Shown: positions 35,685 to 44,317 of the stretch, one piece after another
Position numbering within the stretch: the stretch's first letter is position 1
Layout of the letters: each line of letters begins with the position of its first letter
Assembly: GCA_963747515.1 (NCBI GenBank)
Contig: CAVVFN010000010.1
Location: 62,001-126,000, forward strand
Direction of reading: 5' to 3'
Origin: Mariniphaga sp963747515
GTDB lineage: Bacteria; Bacteroidota; Bacteroidia; Bacteroidales; Prolixibacteraceae
DNA length: 64,000 bases
The notes under the pieces: generated by a model
Told to the model about the DNA's origin: nothing
Seen by the model: only the letters and a program-made list of their open reading frames with translations
The model's database searches: none
Position numbers and translations under genes: made by a program

Positions 35685-37220
35685 TTATATTTTTTCAAAA
35701 AGAGTTCGCATATTTACTTTTTCACTAATGATACGACTCAATTGTGAAACAGGAATGCGTTCCTGTTCCATGGTGTCACGATAGCGAATGGTAACTGTAT
35801 TATCTTGTGCGGTCTGATGATCAACTGTGACGCAAAACGGAGTGCCTATAGCATCCTGGCGGCGGTACCGTTTGCCGATTGAGTCCTTTTCATCATACTG
35901 ACAGTTAAAATCAAATTTCAGGGCATTAATAATCTCCCGGGCTTTTTCCGGCAGACCGTCCTTTTTTACGAGAGGCATAACTGCAAGTTTTACAGGTGCC
36001 AGCACTGCAGGAAGTTTCAACACAACACGTGTATCCTTCTCTAATTCTTCTTCACAATAAGCTGCAGATATCACCTGAAGGAACATTCTGTCGACACCGA
36101 TTGAAGTTTCTATTACAAAAGGGATATAGGATTCATTTAATTCCGGATCAAAATAACGGATTTTCTTTCCCGAAAACTTTTCATGTTGCGACAGATCGAA
36201 ATCGGTACGTGAATGAATACCTTCCACTTCCTTAAACCCAAAAGGAAACTTAAATTCCACATCAACAGCAGCATTGGCATAATGTGCCAGTTTTTCATGT
36301 TCGTGGAACCGGTAATTTTCTTCACCAAACCCAAGTGCCTGGTGCCATTTCATACGAATATTTTTCCACTTTTCAAACCACTGAAGTTCGGTGCCTGGTT
36401 TTACAAAAAACTGCAACTCCATTTGCTCGAATTCACGCATACGAAAAATAAACTGCCTTGCTACAATTTCATTACGAAATGCTTTCCCAATCTGGGCAAT
36501 ACCAAAAGGTATTTTCATGCGGCCACTTTTTTGCACATTCAGGTAATTCACAAATATTCCCTGTGCTGTTTCCGGCCTAAGAAATATTTTCGTTGCACCT
36601 TCGGCAGTAGAACCCATTTCTGTTGAAAACATAAGGTTAAACTGTCTGACATCGGTCCAGTTACGTGTTCCTGAAACAGGGCAAACAATCTCCTGGTCGA
36701 TGATGATTTGCTTGAGTTCTTCCAGATTGTTATTGTTCAGTGCGTCTGAAAACCGCTGGTGCAGGTCGTTGTACTTCTTTTGGTTTTCAAGCACGCGGAC
36801 ATTTGTTTCTCTAAACTGCTGTTCGCTAAATGAGTTGCCATACCGTTTTTGAGCTTTGGCAACCTCTTTATTTATTTTATCTTCTATTTTTGCAAGCTGT
36901 TCTTCGATCAATATATCCGCACGGTAGCGTTTCTTAGAGTCCCTGTTGTCAATCAGCGGGTCGTTGAAAGCGTCAACATGTCCGGAAGCCTTCCAGATGG
37001 TTGGGTGCATGAAGATAGCTGAATCGATCCCAACAACATTCTCATGCAGCAGCACCAGGCTGTCCCACCAGTATTTCTTAATGTTGTTTTTTAACTCAAC
37101 TCCATACTGGCCATAGTCGTAAACTGCACTAAGGCCATCGTAAATTTCACTCGACTGAAATACATAACCATATTCCTTACAATGTGCAACGAGTTTTTTA
37201 AAAGTGTCTTCCTGTGCCAT
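35685..37220 (-). CDS. glyQS: Glycyl-tRNA synthetase, dimeric alpha2 type
   Basis: A 511-residue class II aminoacyl-tRNA synthetase that charges tRNA-Gly. SSEIYDGLSAVYDYG at the start is diagnostic of the eukaryotic/archaeal-like alpha2 GlyRS. FLRPETAQGIFVNY and FRNEI are the motif 2 region with the ATP Arg, and ETSIGVDRMFLQV is motif 3. The C-terminal anticodon-binding domain starts near LAPVKLAVMPLV. Length is normal. It lies 87 bases downstream of the DUF4834 gene on the same strand and is probably the last gene of that operon. Confidence 0.96.
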   Translation of the reverse strand: MAQEDTFKKLVAHCKEYGYVFQSSEIYDGLSAVYDYGQYGVELKNNIKKYWWDSLVLLHENVVGIDSAIFMHPTIWKASGHVDAFNDPLIDNRDSKKRYRADILIEEQLAKIEDKINKEVAKAQKRYGNSFSEQQFRETNVRVLENQKKYNDLHQRFSDALNNNNLEELKQIIIDQEIVCPVSGTRNWTDVRQFNLMFSTEMGSTAEGATKIFLRPETAQGIFVNYLNVQKSGRMKIPFGIAQIGKAFRNEIVARQFIFRMREFEQMELQFFVKPGTELQWFEKWKNIRMKWHQALGFGEENYRFHEHEKLAHYANAAVDVEFKFPFGFKEVEGIHSRTDFDLSQHEKFSGKKIRYFDPELNESYIPFVIETSIGVDRMFLQVISAAYCEEELEKDTRVVLKLPAVLAPVKLAVMPLVKKDGLPEKAREIINALKFDFNCQYDEKDSIGKRYRRQDAIGTPFCVTVDHQTAQDNTVTIRYRDTMEQERIPVSQLSRIISEKVNMRTLFEKI

Positions 37221-37307
37221 TAATTTAATTTTCCGTTTTAAGCGATTATTATAGAATTAAACAACAAGGTAAGCAGAATCTGTTTAGGTGAGTTTTAAAT
37301 ACTGTTT

Positions 37308-37589
37308 TTAATCTACCTCTTCAAAATCCACATATTCACCCTCATTTTGTTTTTGATTATTATTTGATTTTTGAGAGCCGTAATCGATTGTAACCTCTCC
37401 CTCATGCTTTCCTGTCGGCTTATGCCGATGATTTTTTTCATTCATATTTTCCTGCATTTGTCTGATTTTATTCTCAAGAATAATGGGAAGAACATATCGG
37501 GCAAATAATTTAATGATAAAATAGATAGCTAAAAAAACTATCATGGTGCGGATAAATCCTATCAAATAAAGAAATATTATAAGGTTCAT
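37308..37589 (-). CDS. DUF4834 family small membrane protein
   Basis: A 93-residue protein with one N-terminal hydrophobic segment (about residues 3-38, possibly a hairpin of two helices around FIRTM) followed by a charged, Asn/Gln/Lys-rich tail ending EGEYVDFEEVD. The tail contains VTIDYG, as in the DUF4834 family of Bacteroidota, whose function is unknown. It starts 11 bases after the DUF5723 stop and lies ahead of glyQS, an arrangement that suggests an operon. Confidence 0.8.
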   Translation of the reverse strand: MNLIIFLYLIGFIRTMIVFLAIYFIIKLFARYVLPIILENKIRQMQENMNEKNHRHKPTGKHEGEVTIDYGSQKSNNNQKQNEGEYVDFEEVD

Positions 37590-37600
37590 TTAAAATACAT

Positions 37601-38953
37601 TTATTGAGTGTCAAACAAAAAATTCATACCAAAGCACAAATTTAAATGTTTTGACGAAGATGGGTGAATGAATCCCAAAATATTATTGGTTGCCAGGAAG
37701 AACTGCACCCTTTGAGAGCTGCAACTGGCACTGAATCCCGGTGCGACATCGGAAAGATTATACAGAGAAACGCTTCCAGCCATTTCAAGCCAGTTTCCTA
37801 ATTTTTGATAAGCAAAAACGGAGGCCATATTTATAGGTTGGCGGCGGTACCAGGTAAATTGGTTGTTGACACCAAAGGCTGTTTTTTCTGAAACAAAGTA
37901 TTTACCGCCTGCATTTATCTTCATAGGTAAAATTGAAGCCATGCCCGAATCGGCATCTTCTACTTCCAGCAGGAACGACACGGAATCGGCAATTATTTTT
38001 AATGCTTCCCTTGGCTCCATGTATCCTTCAGCTTTTGGCGTATGCGACTGATAAAGCATATATTCCGGATAATGCCAGGGACGGGCCATTTTCATATCAA
38101 ACACATTATGTCCAAAACCGATAAAACCAATATCAAGCAGGCTTACCGACCATTCCATGGCATTGTTGGTTTTCAGAACCATGCCGGCATCAAAAGCAAA
38201 TCCCAGGTTTTTTGGTTGAAAAAAGTAATCGCCCGGGAAGATTTTTGCACGAAAGCTTTTGTTGTAAGAAAGGGGTCCTGACATAAAATAATTGCCTTGG
38301 GGTACCATTCTTAATTCTCTGTTTTGAGTATCAGTTTCCAGCATTAAATCAAAATCTTTTGTATCGAGAAAATACTTTCCAAACAGAAGCTTGGGTCGAA
38401 TGCCAATATCAAATCCATCCCACATCTTTTTGGCAATTCCAATTCCCAGCTCCTTATAATGCCTGAATTGAAAAAAAGCATTACCTACACTTTGATTTGT
38501 ACCATAAAAATCAATAAGCCCATCGCGAATGAGCCGAATAATCTCCCGATCGAAATTTCCATTCGATGATACTTTTTCAGAAACCGAAATGCTAAATGTA
38601 TAATCGTTGTGCTTCAGACTGGCAAAAAAAACGGAGACATTTGCTGCAGCCTGCGTCTTTCCATCATCATCAAGTGCATCGTAAAAACGCTGAAAACTGT
38701 AGCTGAAATCTTCCGAAAACAAATAATCAAGTGCCATGTTTGAGTTCACATTGATGTAAACACCTGACAGAACAGGGATTCCTATTGCGAGCTTTCCCGA
38801 CCGGTTTTGGATTGCCGGGTTTTCGAGTGAGGCCTGCGGAACACCAGGGAGATAAAAAACTGGTGATCTTTCCTGAGCGGTTAATCCGTAATAAAATATC
38901 ATTCCAACCAAAATGGAGATGAACTTAATTTTATTTTGAAGTTTAAATGACAT
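37601..38953 (-). CDS. DUF5723 family outer-membrane barrel-like protein
   Basis: A 450-residue exported protein. A signal peptide (to about residue 26, GLTAQ) is followed by PGVPQASLENPAIQ and LAIGIPVLSGVYINVN, the conserved opening of DUF5723 proteins. The rest alternates short amphipathic strands with aromatic residues and ends FGMNFLFDTQ, consistent with an outer-membrane beta-barrel related to the PorP/FadL-like groups. Function is unknown. It is the first gene of the leftward set with DUF4834 and glyQS. Confidence 0.8.
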   Translation of the reverse strand: MSFKLQNKIKFISILVGMIFYYGLTAQERSPVFYLPGVPQASLENPAIQNRSGKLAIGIPVLSGVYINVNSNMALDYLFSEDFSYSFQRFYDALDDDGKTQAAANVSVFFASLKHNDYTFSISVSEKVSSNGNFDREIIRLIRDGLIDFYGTNQSVGNAFFQFRHYKELGIGIAKKMWDGFDIGIRPKLLFGKYFLDTKDFDLMLETDTQNRELRMVPQGNYFMSGPLSYNKSFRAKIFPGDYFFQPKNLGFAFDAGMVLKTNNAMEWSVSLLDIGFIGFGHNVFDMKMARPWHYPEYMLYQSHTPKAEGYMEPREALKIIADSVSFLLEVEDADSGMASILPMKINAGGKYFVSEKTAFGVNNQFTWYRRQPINMASVFAYQKLGNWLEMAGSVSLYNLSDVAPGFSASCSSQRVQFFLATNNILGFIHPSSSKHLNLCFGMNFLFDTQ

Positions 38954-39354
38954 AGAATGACCTTAGATTCAAATTTGCGCTGAATATAAACAATAATTGT
39001 CAAAGCTCTTTTCATGATTTTTCTTTAAAAGAAGCTTTCATTCCTATTTCTTTATTAAAAACCAGCAACTGAATATTATGTTCTTTTAATTGTTACTTAT
39101 TTATCTGACGACACTAATACCTATTCATTTGTTTGATTGCAACATAAATTCTGTTTTGTGGTATTCAAAAAAATAAAATTTTATCTCCTTTTGTTTTACA
39201 TTGGCAAATCCAGGTCATGTCTGAAAAAATAGATATCACGCCTTAATTGTTATTTTACAAGTCGGGTATAAACTTCACAGTATCGGGAAATGAGGTATAA
39301 TGTCTTGAAACTGCATTTAAATTAATGTCCGGTAAAAGAATGTTAATCATCCGC

Positions 39355-39887
39355 GCGATACTTTTTCAATACCACCCGGAATGTCTGCTTTTGAGTAACT
39401 ACACAAAAAAATCAGACATGGATAAAAATACAATTTTTAAAAATAAGCGACTAAGTTATACCCGATCTGCTGCACCGGCAGAAAACCCGATAACCAAAAA
39501 TTTACGAAACAGTTATCACCCCTAAAAAAAGAGTACTTAGCGGTCCATCAGGAAAAACAGGAAACCTCGCAGGAAATTCCCGGAGAGGCATCAGTTGTTT
39601 ACGGACTAGGCCGGCGCGTTGCAAGTGTGCCAATACGATTTTCTTCCCTTTACCAGTAATTTTTAAAGTAAATTAAATTTAAATTATTCTTGCCAAAGTA
39701 AGTTCAAAGCTAGTATAAAGTTAGTATAAAGCTAGTATAAAGATAATCGTACACTAGCTTTATACTAACTTAATACTAGCTTTATATATAGATTTTACTA
39801 GAATAAAATTCATTCGTGTAGGGTAAAAAAGAGTATGAATCCGGCGGTACTTTTCAATACCATCCGGAATGTCTGCTTTTGAGTTAA
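39355..39887. repeat. Direct repeat pair of about 44 bp flanking the palindrome
   Basis: Copy one at 39355-39398 and copy two at 39843-39887 share TTTTCAATACCA and CCGGAATGTCTGCTTTTGAG with only a few differences. They flank a 445-bp interval that includes the palindrome at 39706-39784. They could be a duplicated noncoding element or the ends of a lost insertion. Confidence 0.8.
39706..39784. repeat. Large palindrome made of 11-bp repeats
   Basis: The left arm (39706-39736) is three tandem units of AAAGCTAGTAT, AAAGTTAGTAT and AAAGCTAGT. The right arm (39753-39784) is their reverse complement with one mismatch. The loop is 16 bases. The stem of about 31 bp would form a stable hairpin or cruciform. 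It has no T tract typical of a terminator. Confidence 0.92.
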
Positions 39888-40262
39888 TGCTTGCCGAACT
39901 TTGGTGAAAAGCAGGGTAGAACGCAATTGGGCTTTTTCCAATCCCGATTCAATAATCGGGCAACAGTTGATGAACTGCACTATCAAAATCCGTTATTTCC
40001 AGAAACAGAGGGGGCTTACTTTTGAACATGAAAAACACATTTACTGATCAACTGCATGTTAAAAATAAAAAATTATAAATATTCCGGTTTACCGGACAAC
40101 AATGATAATCTAAATCCGAAACAGTAAAAAAAATCTTAAACGGCCTGATCTTTGTTTATGCCTAGGTGACAAATCAAAAATAACCGCTACTGAAAGGGTT
40201 AAAAGGAAAAATTAAGGCTCAGGTGTTAATATATTTTAACTTAATGGCATATTGTTTATCCA

Positions 40263-40290
40263 TTTGGTTTCAGGTATTGTTTTATTTTTG
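40263..40290 (+). promoter_or_regulatory. Candidate promoter of the S41 protease gene
   Basis: TTTG (40263-40266) and TATTTTTG (40283-40290) match the -33 and -7 consensus, but the 16-base spacing is a few bases short. The -7 element lies 43 bases before the ATG at 40334. Confidence 0.4.
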
Positions 40291-40333
40291 TGATTGAATT
40301 TGAATATTTAAATCCATCCAAATAGTTTAAAAG

Positions 40334-42016
40334 ATGAAAAACATGAATTGGAAGAAAATCTGGATTGGTTCCTTAATTGTAATTATTACCGGGTTGAGCT
40401 TTTACAGCTTCAACCGCGATAATAAAAATTTTGAAATAGCCAAAAACCTTGAAATTTATTATAGCTTATTTCGGGAATTGAACATGTTTTACGTTGATGA
40501 CATAAATCCAAACAACCTGATAAAAACGAGTATCGATGAAATGTTGGGATCACTCGATCCCTATACGAATTACATTTCGGAAGATCAAATGGAAGATTTT
40601 CGTTTTATGACCACCGGAGAATATGCAGGAATTGGTGCACTCATTGGCAATCAGAATGGAAAAATTGTGATTTCTGAACCTTATGAAGGTTTTCCCGCAC
40701 AAAAGTTTGGATTAAAGGCAGGTGATATTATTTTAAAGGTTGAAGATAAACCAACTGATGACATGTCGACTGAAGATGTCAGTAACATGCTTAAAGGTGC
40801 TGCAAAAAAACCTGTCAGGCTGAGTATTCTCCGGCCGGGAAATAACCAGCCTTTTGAATTGAATGTTGTCAGGGAAAAAATTACCATAGATCCGATACCT
40901 TATTATGGAATGGTTGATGAAAAAACCGCCTACATCAGATTGTCGAATTTTACGGCCAACAGTGGAGATGGAGTAAGAAAAGCTTTTCTTGAGTTGGAAA
41001 AGAACGATCCTGAAGCTCTGATTTTGGATATGCGGTCCAATCCTGGCGGTTTATTGCAGGAAGCGGTAAAAATTGTGAATCTTTTTGTTCCTAAAGGTGA
41101 AGAAATTGTAAGTACCAGGGGAAAAGTAAAACAATGGGACAGAACCTATACGGCAACCGCAGCGCCAATCGATACCACCATCCGTATTGCAGTTTTAACA
41201 AACAGCAATTCTGCTTCTGCCTCTGAAATTGTTGCCGGTGCCATTCAGGATCTGGATCGGGGAATAGTAGTTGGTTCACGCACTTTTGGGAAAGGCCTGG
41301 TTCAGACAACCCGTGATTTAAGTTACAATACCAAATTAAAAGTCACAACTGCCAAATATTATACTCCCAGCGGACGGTGTATTCAATCACTCGATTATTC
41401 GAACCGCAATGAAGATGGAAGTGTAGGAAATGTTCCTGATTCGCTTATTTCAGAATTTTACACAAAAAAAGGAAGAAAGGTTTACGATGGAGGCGGGATT
41501 GTTCCCGATGTGGTGCTGGAGCCTGAGCAACTTAGCAATTTAACAGTCACTTTACTGAGAGAATTTTTGATATTTGATTTTGCAACTAAATTTTCAAATG
41601 AAAATAAATCTATAGCCATCCCCGAAGAGTTTGAAATTTCTGATGAGGTGTATAAAGAGTTTACCCGGTTTGTGAAAGAAAAGAATTTCGACTATGAATC
41701 GCGTTCTGAACAGATTCTTAACGAGCTGAAGGAAACAGCCCGAAAAGAAAAATACTATGAACTGGCCTCTGAGGATTTTGAAAAAATGATGGTAAAGCTT
41801 CATCCAAATGCAGAAAAAGATTTGAGGGTTTTTAATGAGGAGGTTAAAAGCCTTCTGAAAAATGAAATTGTATCGAGGTATTACTATCAAAAAGGATCCA
41901 TTCGTGCATCCATCGAAGAGGATAAAGTAATTCAAAAGGCCATGCAGGAGCTTAAATCTTCTATGTCGTATAACGGATATTTTGAGCCGGGAATCATTAT
42001 TACAATGGACGAATAA
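40334..42016 (+). CDS. S41-family C-terminal processing protease
   Basis: A 560-residue protease of the CtpA/Prc type. A signal anchor lies at residues 8-24. The N-terminal helical part leads into a PDZ domain (about residues 88-178, GEYAGIGALI, GFPAQKFGLKAGDIIL). The catalytic domain has AYIRLSNFT, LILDMRSNPGGLL, the nucleophile segment NSASASEIVAGAIQD (292-306) and the general-base lysine in SRTFGKGLVQ (Lys320). It cleaves proteins near their C-termini in the periplasm. The last ~140 residues are helical and charged, a common extension in Bacteroidota. It is monocistronic, with its own terminator. Confidence 0.93.
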   Translation: MKNMNWKKIWIGSLIVIITGLSFYSFNRDNKNFEIAKNLEIYYSLFRELNMFYVDDINPNNLIKTSIDEMLGSLDPYTNYISEDQMEDFRFMTTGEYAGIGALIGNQNGKIVISEPYEGFPAQKFGLKAGDIILKVEDKPTDDMSTEDVSNMLKGAAKKPVRLSILRPGNNQPFELNVVREKITIDPIPYYGMVDEKTAYIRLSNFTANSGDGVRKAFLELEKNDPEALILDMRSNPGGLLQEAVKIVNLFVPKGEEIVSTRGKVKQWDRTYTATAAPIDTTIRIAVLTNSNSASASEIVAGAIQDLDRGIVVGSRTFGKGLVQTTRDLSYNTKLKVTTAKYYTPSGRCIQSLDYSNRNEDGSVGNVPDSLISEFYTKKGRKVYDGGGIVPDVVLEPEQLSNLTVTLLREFLIFDFATKFSNENKSIAIPEEFEISDEVYKEFTRFVKEKNFDYESRSEQILNELKETARKEKYYELASEDFEKMMVKLHPNAEKDLRVFNEEVKSLLKNEIVSRYYYQKGSIRASIEEDKVIQKAMQELKSSMSYNGYFEPGIIITMDE

Positions 42017-42048
42017 AGTTAACAGATGTATCCGGTAATTCGGAAATT

Positions 42049-42091
42049 AAAGCAGGAGGAAAATAAAGTAGTTTTCCTCCTGCTTTATTTT
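42049..42091 (+). terminator. Rho-independent terminator after the S41 protease gene
   Basis: A perfect 15-bp stem, AAAGCAGGAGGAAAA with TTTTCCTCCTGCTTT, has an eight-base loop and is followed by ATTTTT. It starts 33 bases after the stop. Confidence 0.92.
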
Positions 42092-42300
42092 TCGGCCTCT
42101 CCCACCACCGTGCATGCAGTTCTCGTATAAGGCTTCCCTAATTACAACCCTAACCTGCCGGAAATAATCCGGCAGAAAAAATACAACCTGCTTTTCGTGG
42201 TAGGTTTAATTCTATTGTCTAAGGATTGGCTACTATAAAACCCAATGAACTTTCAACATAGAAAATTATCTGCTTCGACTAACCCCTATTTTTTTACTGG
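42092..42300 (-). mobile_element. Probable group II intron remnant
   Basis: Read on the minus strand, AAGCCTTATACGAG, GAACTGCATGCACGG and TGGTGGGAGAGGC follow one another (42135 down to about 42095). This resembles the conserved structured RNA that flanks reverse-transcriptase genes in bacterial group II introns. The hairpin CTGCCGGATTATTTCCGGCAG just before it fits a folded RNA. No reverse-transcriptase frame is present, so this would be a dead fragment. The outer limit near 42300 is a guess. Confidence 0.4.
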
Positions 42301-42468
42301 CCTCAAAGCGAAGATGCACATGGAATTTAAAAAAATTACGGAGGAAAGCAGAAAAATCGGGAAAAGTCACTATCAAATTGCGGCTAAAACAAAATAGTTA
42401 CCGTATAATCACAGCAATTGCATGAAAGCAGAAGTTGAAGAGGAGAAATGTTGTTTAGAGAATGGAAT
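42301..42468. other. Short gene-free spacer
   Basis: No gene, hairpin or repeat is supported here. It may belong to the same decayed element as the intron-like remnant next to it. Confidence 0.35.
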
Positions 42469-42705
42469 TTAAGCAGAATGCTTTAGGAAATTTACTGTAT
42501 CGTTTACATTTTTAAGGTTATGCAGTTCTTCATCGTGTACCGAGATATCAAAAATTCCTTCAAGATAAAATGTAAATATTTTCCAGTCAACCGAATCAAA
42601 ATTCAAGTCGGAATGAAAAGATGCATCCGGTTGGATATCTTTTTTTCGGACACCTGTTTTTCGCAATACCCGATAAAGGTTTCTTCGTATTTTATTTTCT
42701 TCCAT
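42469..42705 (-). CDS. Acyl carrier protein-like protein
   Basis: A 78-residue protein of ACP length and helix pattern. The phosphopantetheine attachment Ser is Ser38 in LNFDSVDWKIF, which corresponds to the DSL motif with Val replacing Leu. The remainder (FDISVHDEELHNLKNVNDTVNFL) matches helix III and IV of ACPs. It is basic at the N-terminus, unlike the acidic fatty-acid ACP. No acyltransferase, ketosynthase or holo-ACP synthase lies nearby. It may serve a specialised acyl or peptidyl transfer; the role is unknown. Confidence 0.75.
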   Translation of the reverse strand: MEENKIRRNLYRVLRKTGVRKKDIQPDASFHSDLNFDSVDWKIFTFYLEGIFDISVHDEELHNLKNVNDTVNFLKHSA

Positions 42706-42839
42706 AATTACATGAATTAGTTCATCTACTCATGTTTAAAAAACTGAACAAACGAATTAATGGGTCAAATATATTAATAATGTTTGAAAAGATTCTTTCT
42801 TATTAAAAAATAATAACAGAAGGATGATTTTTTCTTAGC

Positions 42840-43382
42840 CTATTTTAAATAATCCGATTGAAGCAGGCTAAATACCTCCAAATCATGATATTTACCATTC
42901 AGGAATTCTCCATGCCGTTCGATGCCTTCAAATTGAAAACCCAACCTGGCGGCAACGGCAGCACTTTTTGCATTTCCTTTTGCCACTTTTATCTGAATTC
43001 TGTTCATTCCAAGTTTTTTAAATGCATATGCTACCAGTGAAGATGTACAATCTGTAACAATTCCCTTTCCCTGCATTTTTTCAGCCAGCCAATACCCCAG
43101 TTCCGTTTTATGATTTACCCAATCAGAATCTTTAAAACCAATCAAACCTGCAAACTCCATTTTAAACCAAATAGCATACACCTCGTCTTTTTTTCTTTCT
43201 TTTTGACTTAGCATACTTTTAATAAACAATTTAGTATCAGAAACAGAACAGGTGAAATCAACAAAAGGAAGCCATTTTCTAAGATATTTCCGATTCTGAT
43301 TAATGGTATTATAAATTACATTGGCCATAGAAAGATTAATTGTTTCAAGATGAATATGTGTATTAACCTGAATATATTCCAT
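42840..43382 (-). CDS. GNAT N-acetyltransferase, RimL-like
   Basis: A 180-residue acetyltransferase of the RimJ/RimL branch. LRKWLPFVD near residue 34 is the typical early motif of the branch. GLIGFKD, ELGYWLAEKMQGKGIVTDC (acetyl-CoA pyrophosphate loop Q/RxxGxG as QGKGI) and NRIQIKVAKGNAKSAAVAARLGF are the classic motifs A and B. RimL-type enzymes acetylate ribosomal-protein N-termini or small molecules in the cytoplasm. It stands alone, divergent from the cyclophilin genes. Substrate unknown. Confidence 0.88.
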   Translation of the reverse strand: MEYIQVNTHIHLETINLSMANVIYNTINQNRKYLRKWLPFVDFTCSVSDTKLFIKSMLSQKERKKDEVYAIWFKMEFAGLIGFKDSDWVNHKTELGYWLAEKMQGKGIVTDCTSSLVAYAFKKLGMNRIQIKVAKGNAKSAAVAARLGFQFEGIERHGEFLNGKYHDLEVFSLLQSDYLK

Positions 43383-43488
43383 ATCTTTTTTATTTGCACC
43401 TTCAGAAATTTTCAGCCGGTATTTTCAGTTGTTATCAACTTATTATCTTTACACCAAAATTAACAATGGAAATAAAAATTGTAAAGCT

Positions 43489-44313
43489 ATGAAGAAATGG
43501 GGAATAATTGTATCCATCGTTTTGATGTGTACGGGCATTTCATGCGGAAATGACAAAAAAAATAAAGATGAAAACCTGATACTTATAACAACACCTCACG
43601 GCGACATTAAGATTAAGCTGTACGAAAAAACTGCAGAGCATAAGAAAAATTTCGAAAAGCTTGTTAATGAAGGGTTTTATGATGGGCTTCTTTTCCACAG
43701 GGTGGTTCCTGATTTTATGATTCAAGGCGGAGATCCGGAATCAAAAAATGCAGAACCGGGAGCAAAACTGGGAGGAGGAGTGCTTGAATACGATATTCCA
43801 GCCGAAATTATTCCGGAATATTTTCACAAAAGAGGTGCAGTTGCTGCTGCACGGCGGGGAGGAATCATTAATATCGCAAAAAGATCGAGTGCATCTCAGT
43901 TTTATATAGTACAGGGCGAGGTTTATACCGAAGGAGGGCTTGATACATTGGAAATGGCAAAAACCCAGCACCTAAAGAATGAAATGGTTCGGCAGCATCT
44001 GATAGCGGCAGAGAAAGAAATCAAACAATTTAAAGAGAATAACGACAGGGAAGGATTCATTAAAAAAGTTACTGAAATAAGAGATCGGGTTGACAGCTTG
44101 ATAGAGGCACAAAATCTGGCGATAAAATATACACCGGAGCAAAGAAAAATATACACGACAATTGGTGGATATCCATCGCTCGATGGAGATTATACTGTTT
44201 TTGGCGAGGTTGTTGAAGGAATGGATGTAGTGGATAAAATTGCTTCGGAAGAAACCGACAAAAATGACCGTCCTTTAAAGGACATAAAGATGAAAATGAA
44301 AATGCTAAAATAA
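43489..44313 (+). CDS. Cyclophilin-type peptidyl-prolyl isomerase, lipoprotein (first of three)
   Basis: A 274-residue exported isomerase from the ATG at 43489; an in-frame ATG at 43429 is less likely because 43489 gives a lipoprotein signal with lipobox GISC (Cys20). The cyclophilin core has FHRVVPDFMIQGG with the catalytic Arg, Phe and Gln, ASQFYIVQGE, and TIGGYPSLDGDYTVFGEV. A helical insert of about 70 residues (KTQHLKNEMV to YTPEQRKIY) splits the fold, as in other Bacteroidota periplasmic cyclophilins. It helps fold secreted proteins. It is followed after four bases by a second cyclophilin. Confidence 0.92.
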   Translation: MKKWGIIVSIVLMCTGISCGNDKKNKDENLILITTPHGDIKIKLYEKTAEHKKNFEKLVNEGFYDGLLFHRVVPDFMIQGGDPESKNAEPGAKLGGGVLEYDIPAEIIPEYFHKRGAVAAARRGGIINIAKRSSASQFYIVQGEVYTEGGLDTLEMAKTQHLKNEMVRQHLIAAEKEIKQFKENNDREGFIKKVTEIRDRVDSLIEAQNLAIKYTPEQRKIYTTIGGYPSLDGDYTVFGEVVEGMDVVDKIASEETDKNDRPLKDIKMKMKMLK

Positions 44314-44317
44314 ATAA

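Larger units (their letters stand above)
38954..40333. other. 1.38-kb gene-free region with repeats
   Basis: No gene is supported. A 66-codon plus-strand frame at 39325-39525 has no family features and is not called. The region contains a direct repeat of about 44 bp (39355-39398 and 39843-39887), a large palindrome (39706-39784), and a small hairpin CCCGATT-N4-AATCGGG (39943-39960) without a T tract. A relatively GC-rich patch at about 39525-39640 may be decayed coding DNA. The promoter of the S41 protease gene lies at the right end. Confidence 0.6.

Noticed and set aside
39325..39525. Small 66-codon gene
   Set aside because: No recognisable motif, odd composition, and it spans one copy of the 44-bp noncoding repeat.
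39706..39784. CRISPR-like array of short repeats
   Set aside because: The units are 11 bp, have no spacers, and are arranged as a palindrome. No cas gene is near.
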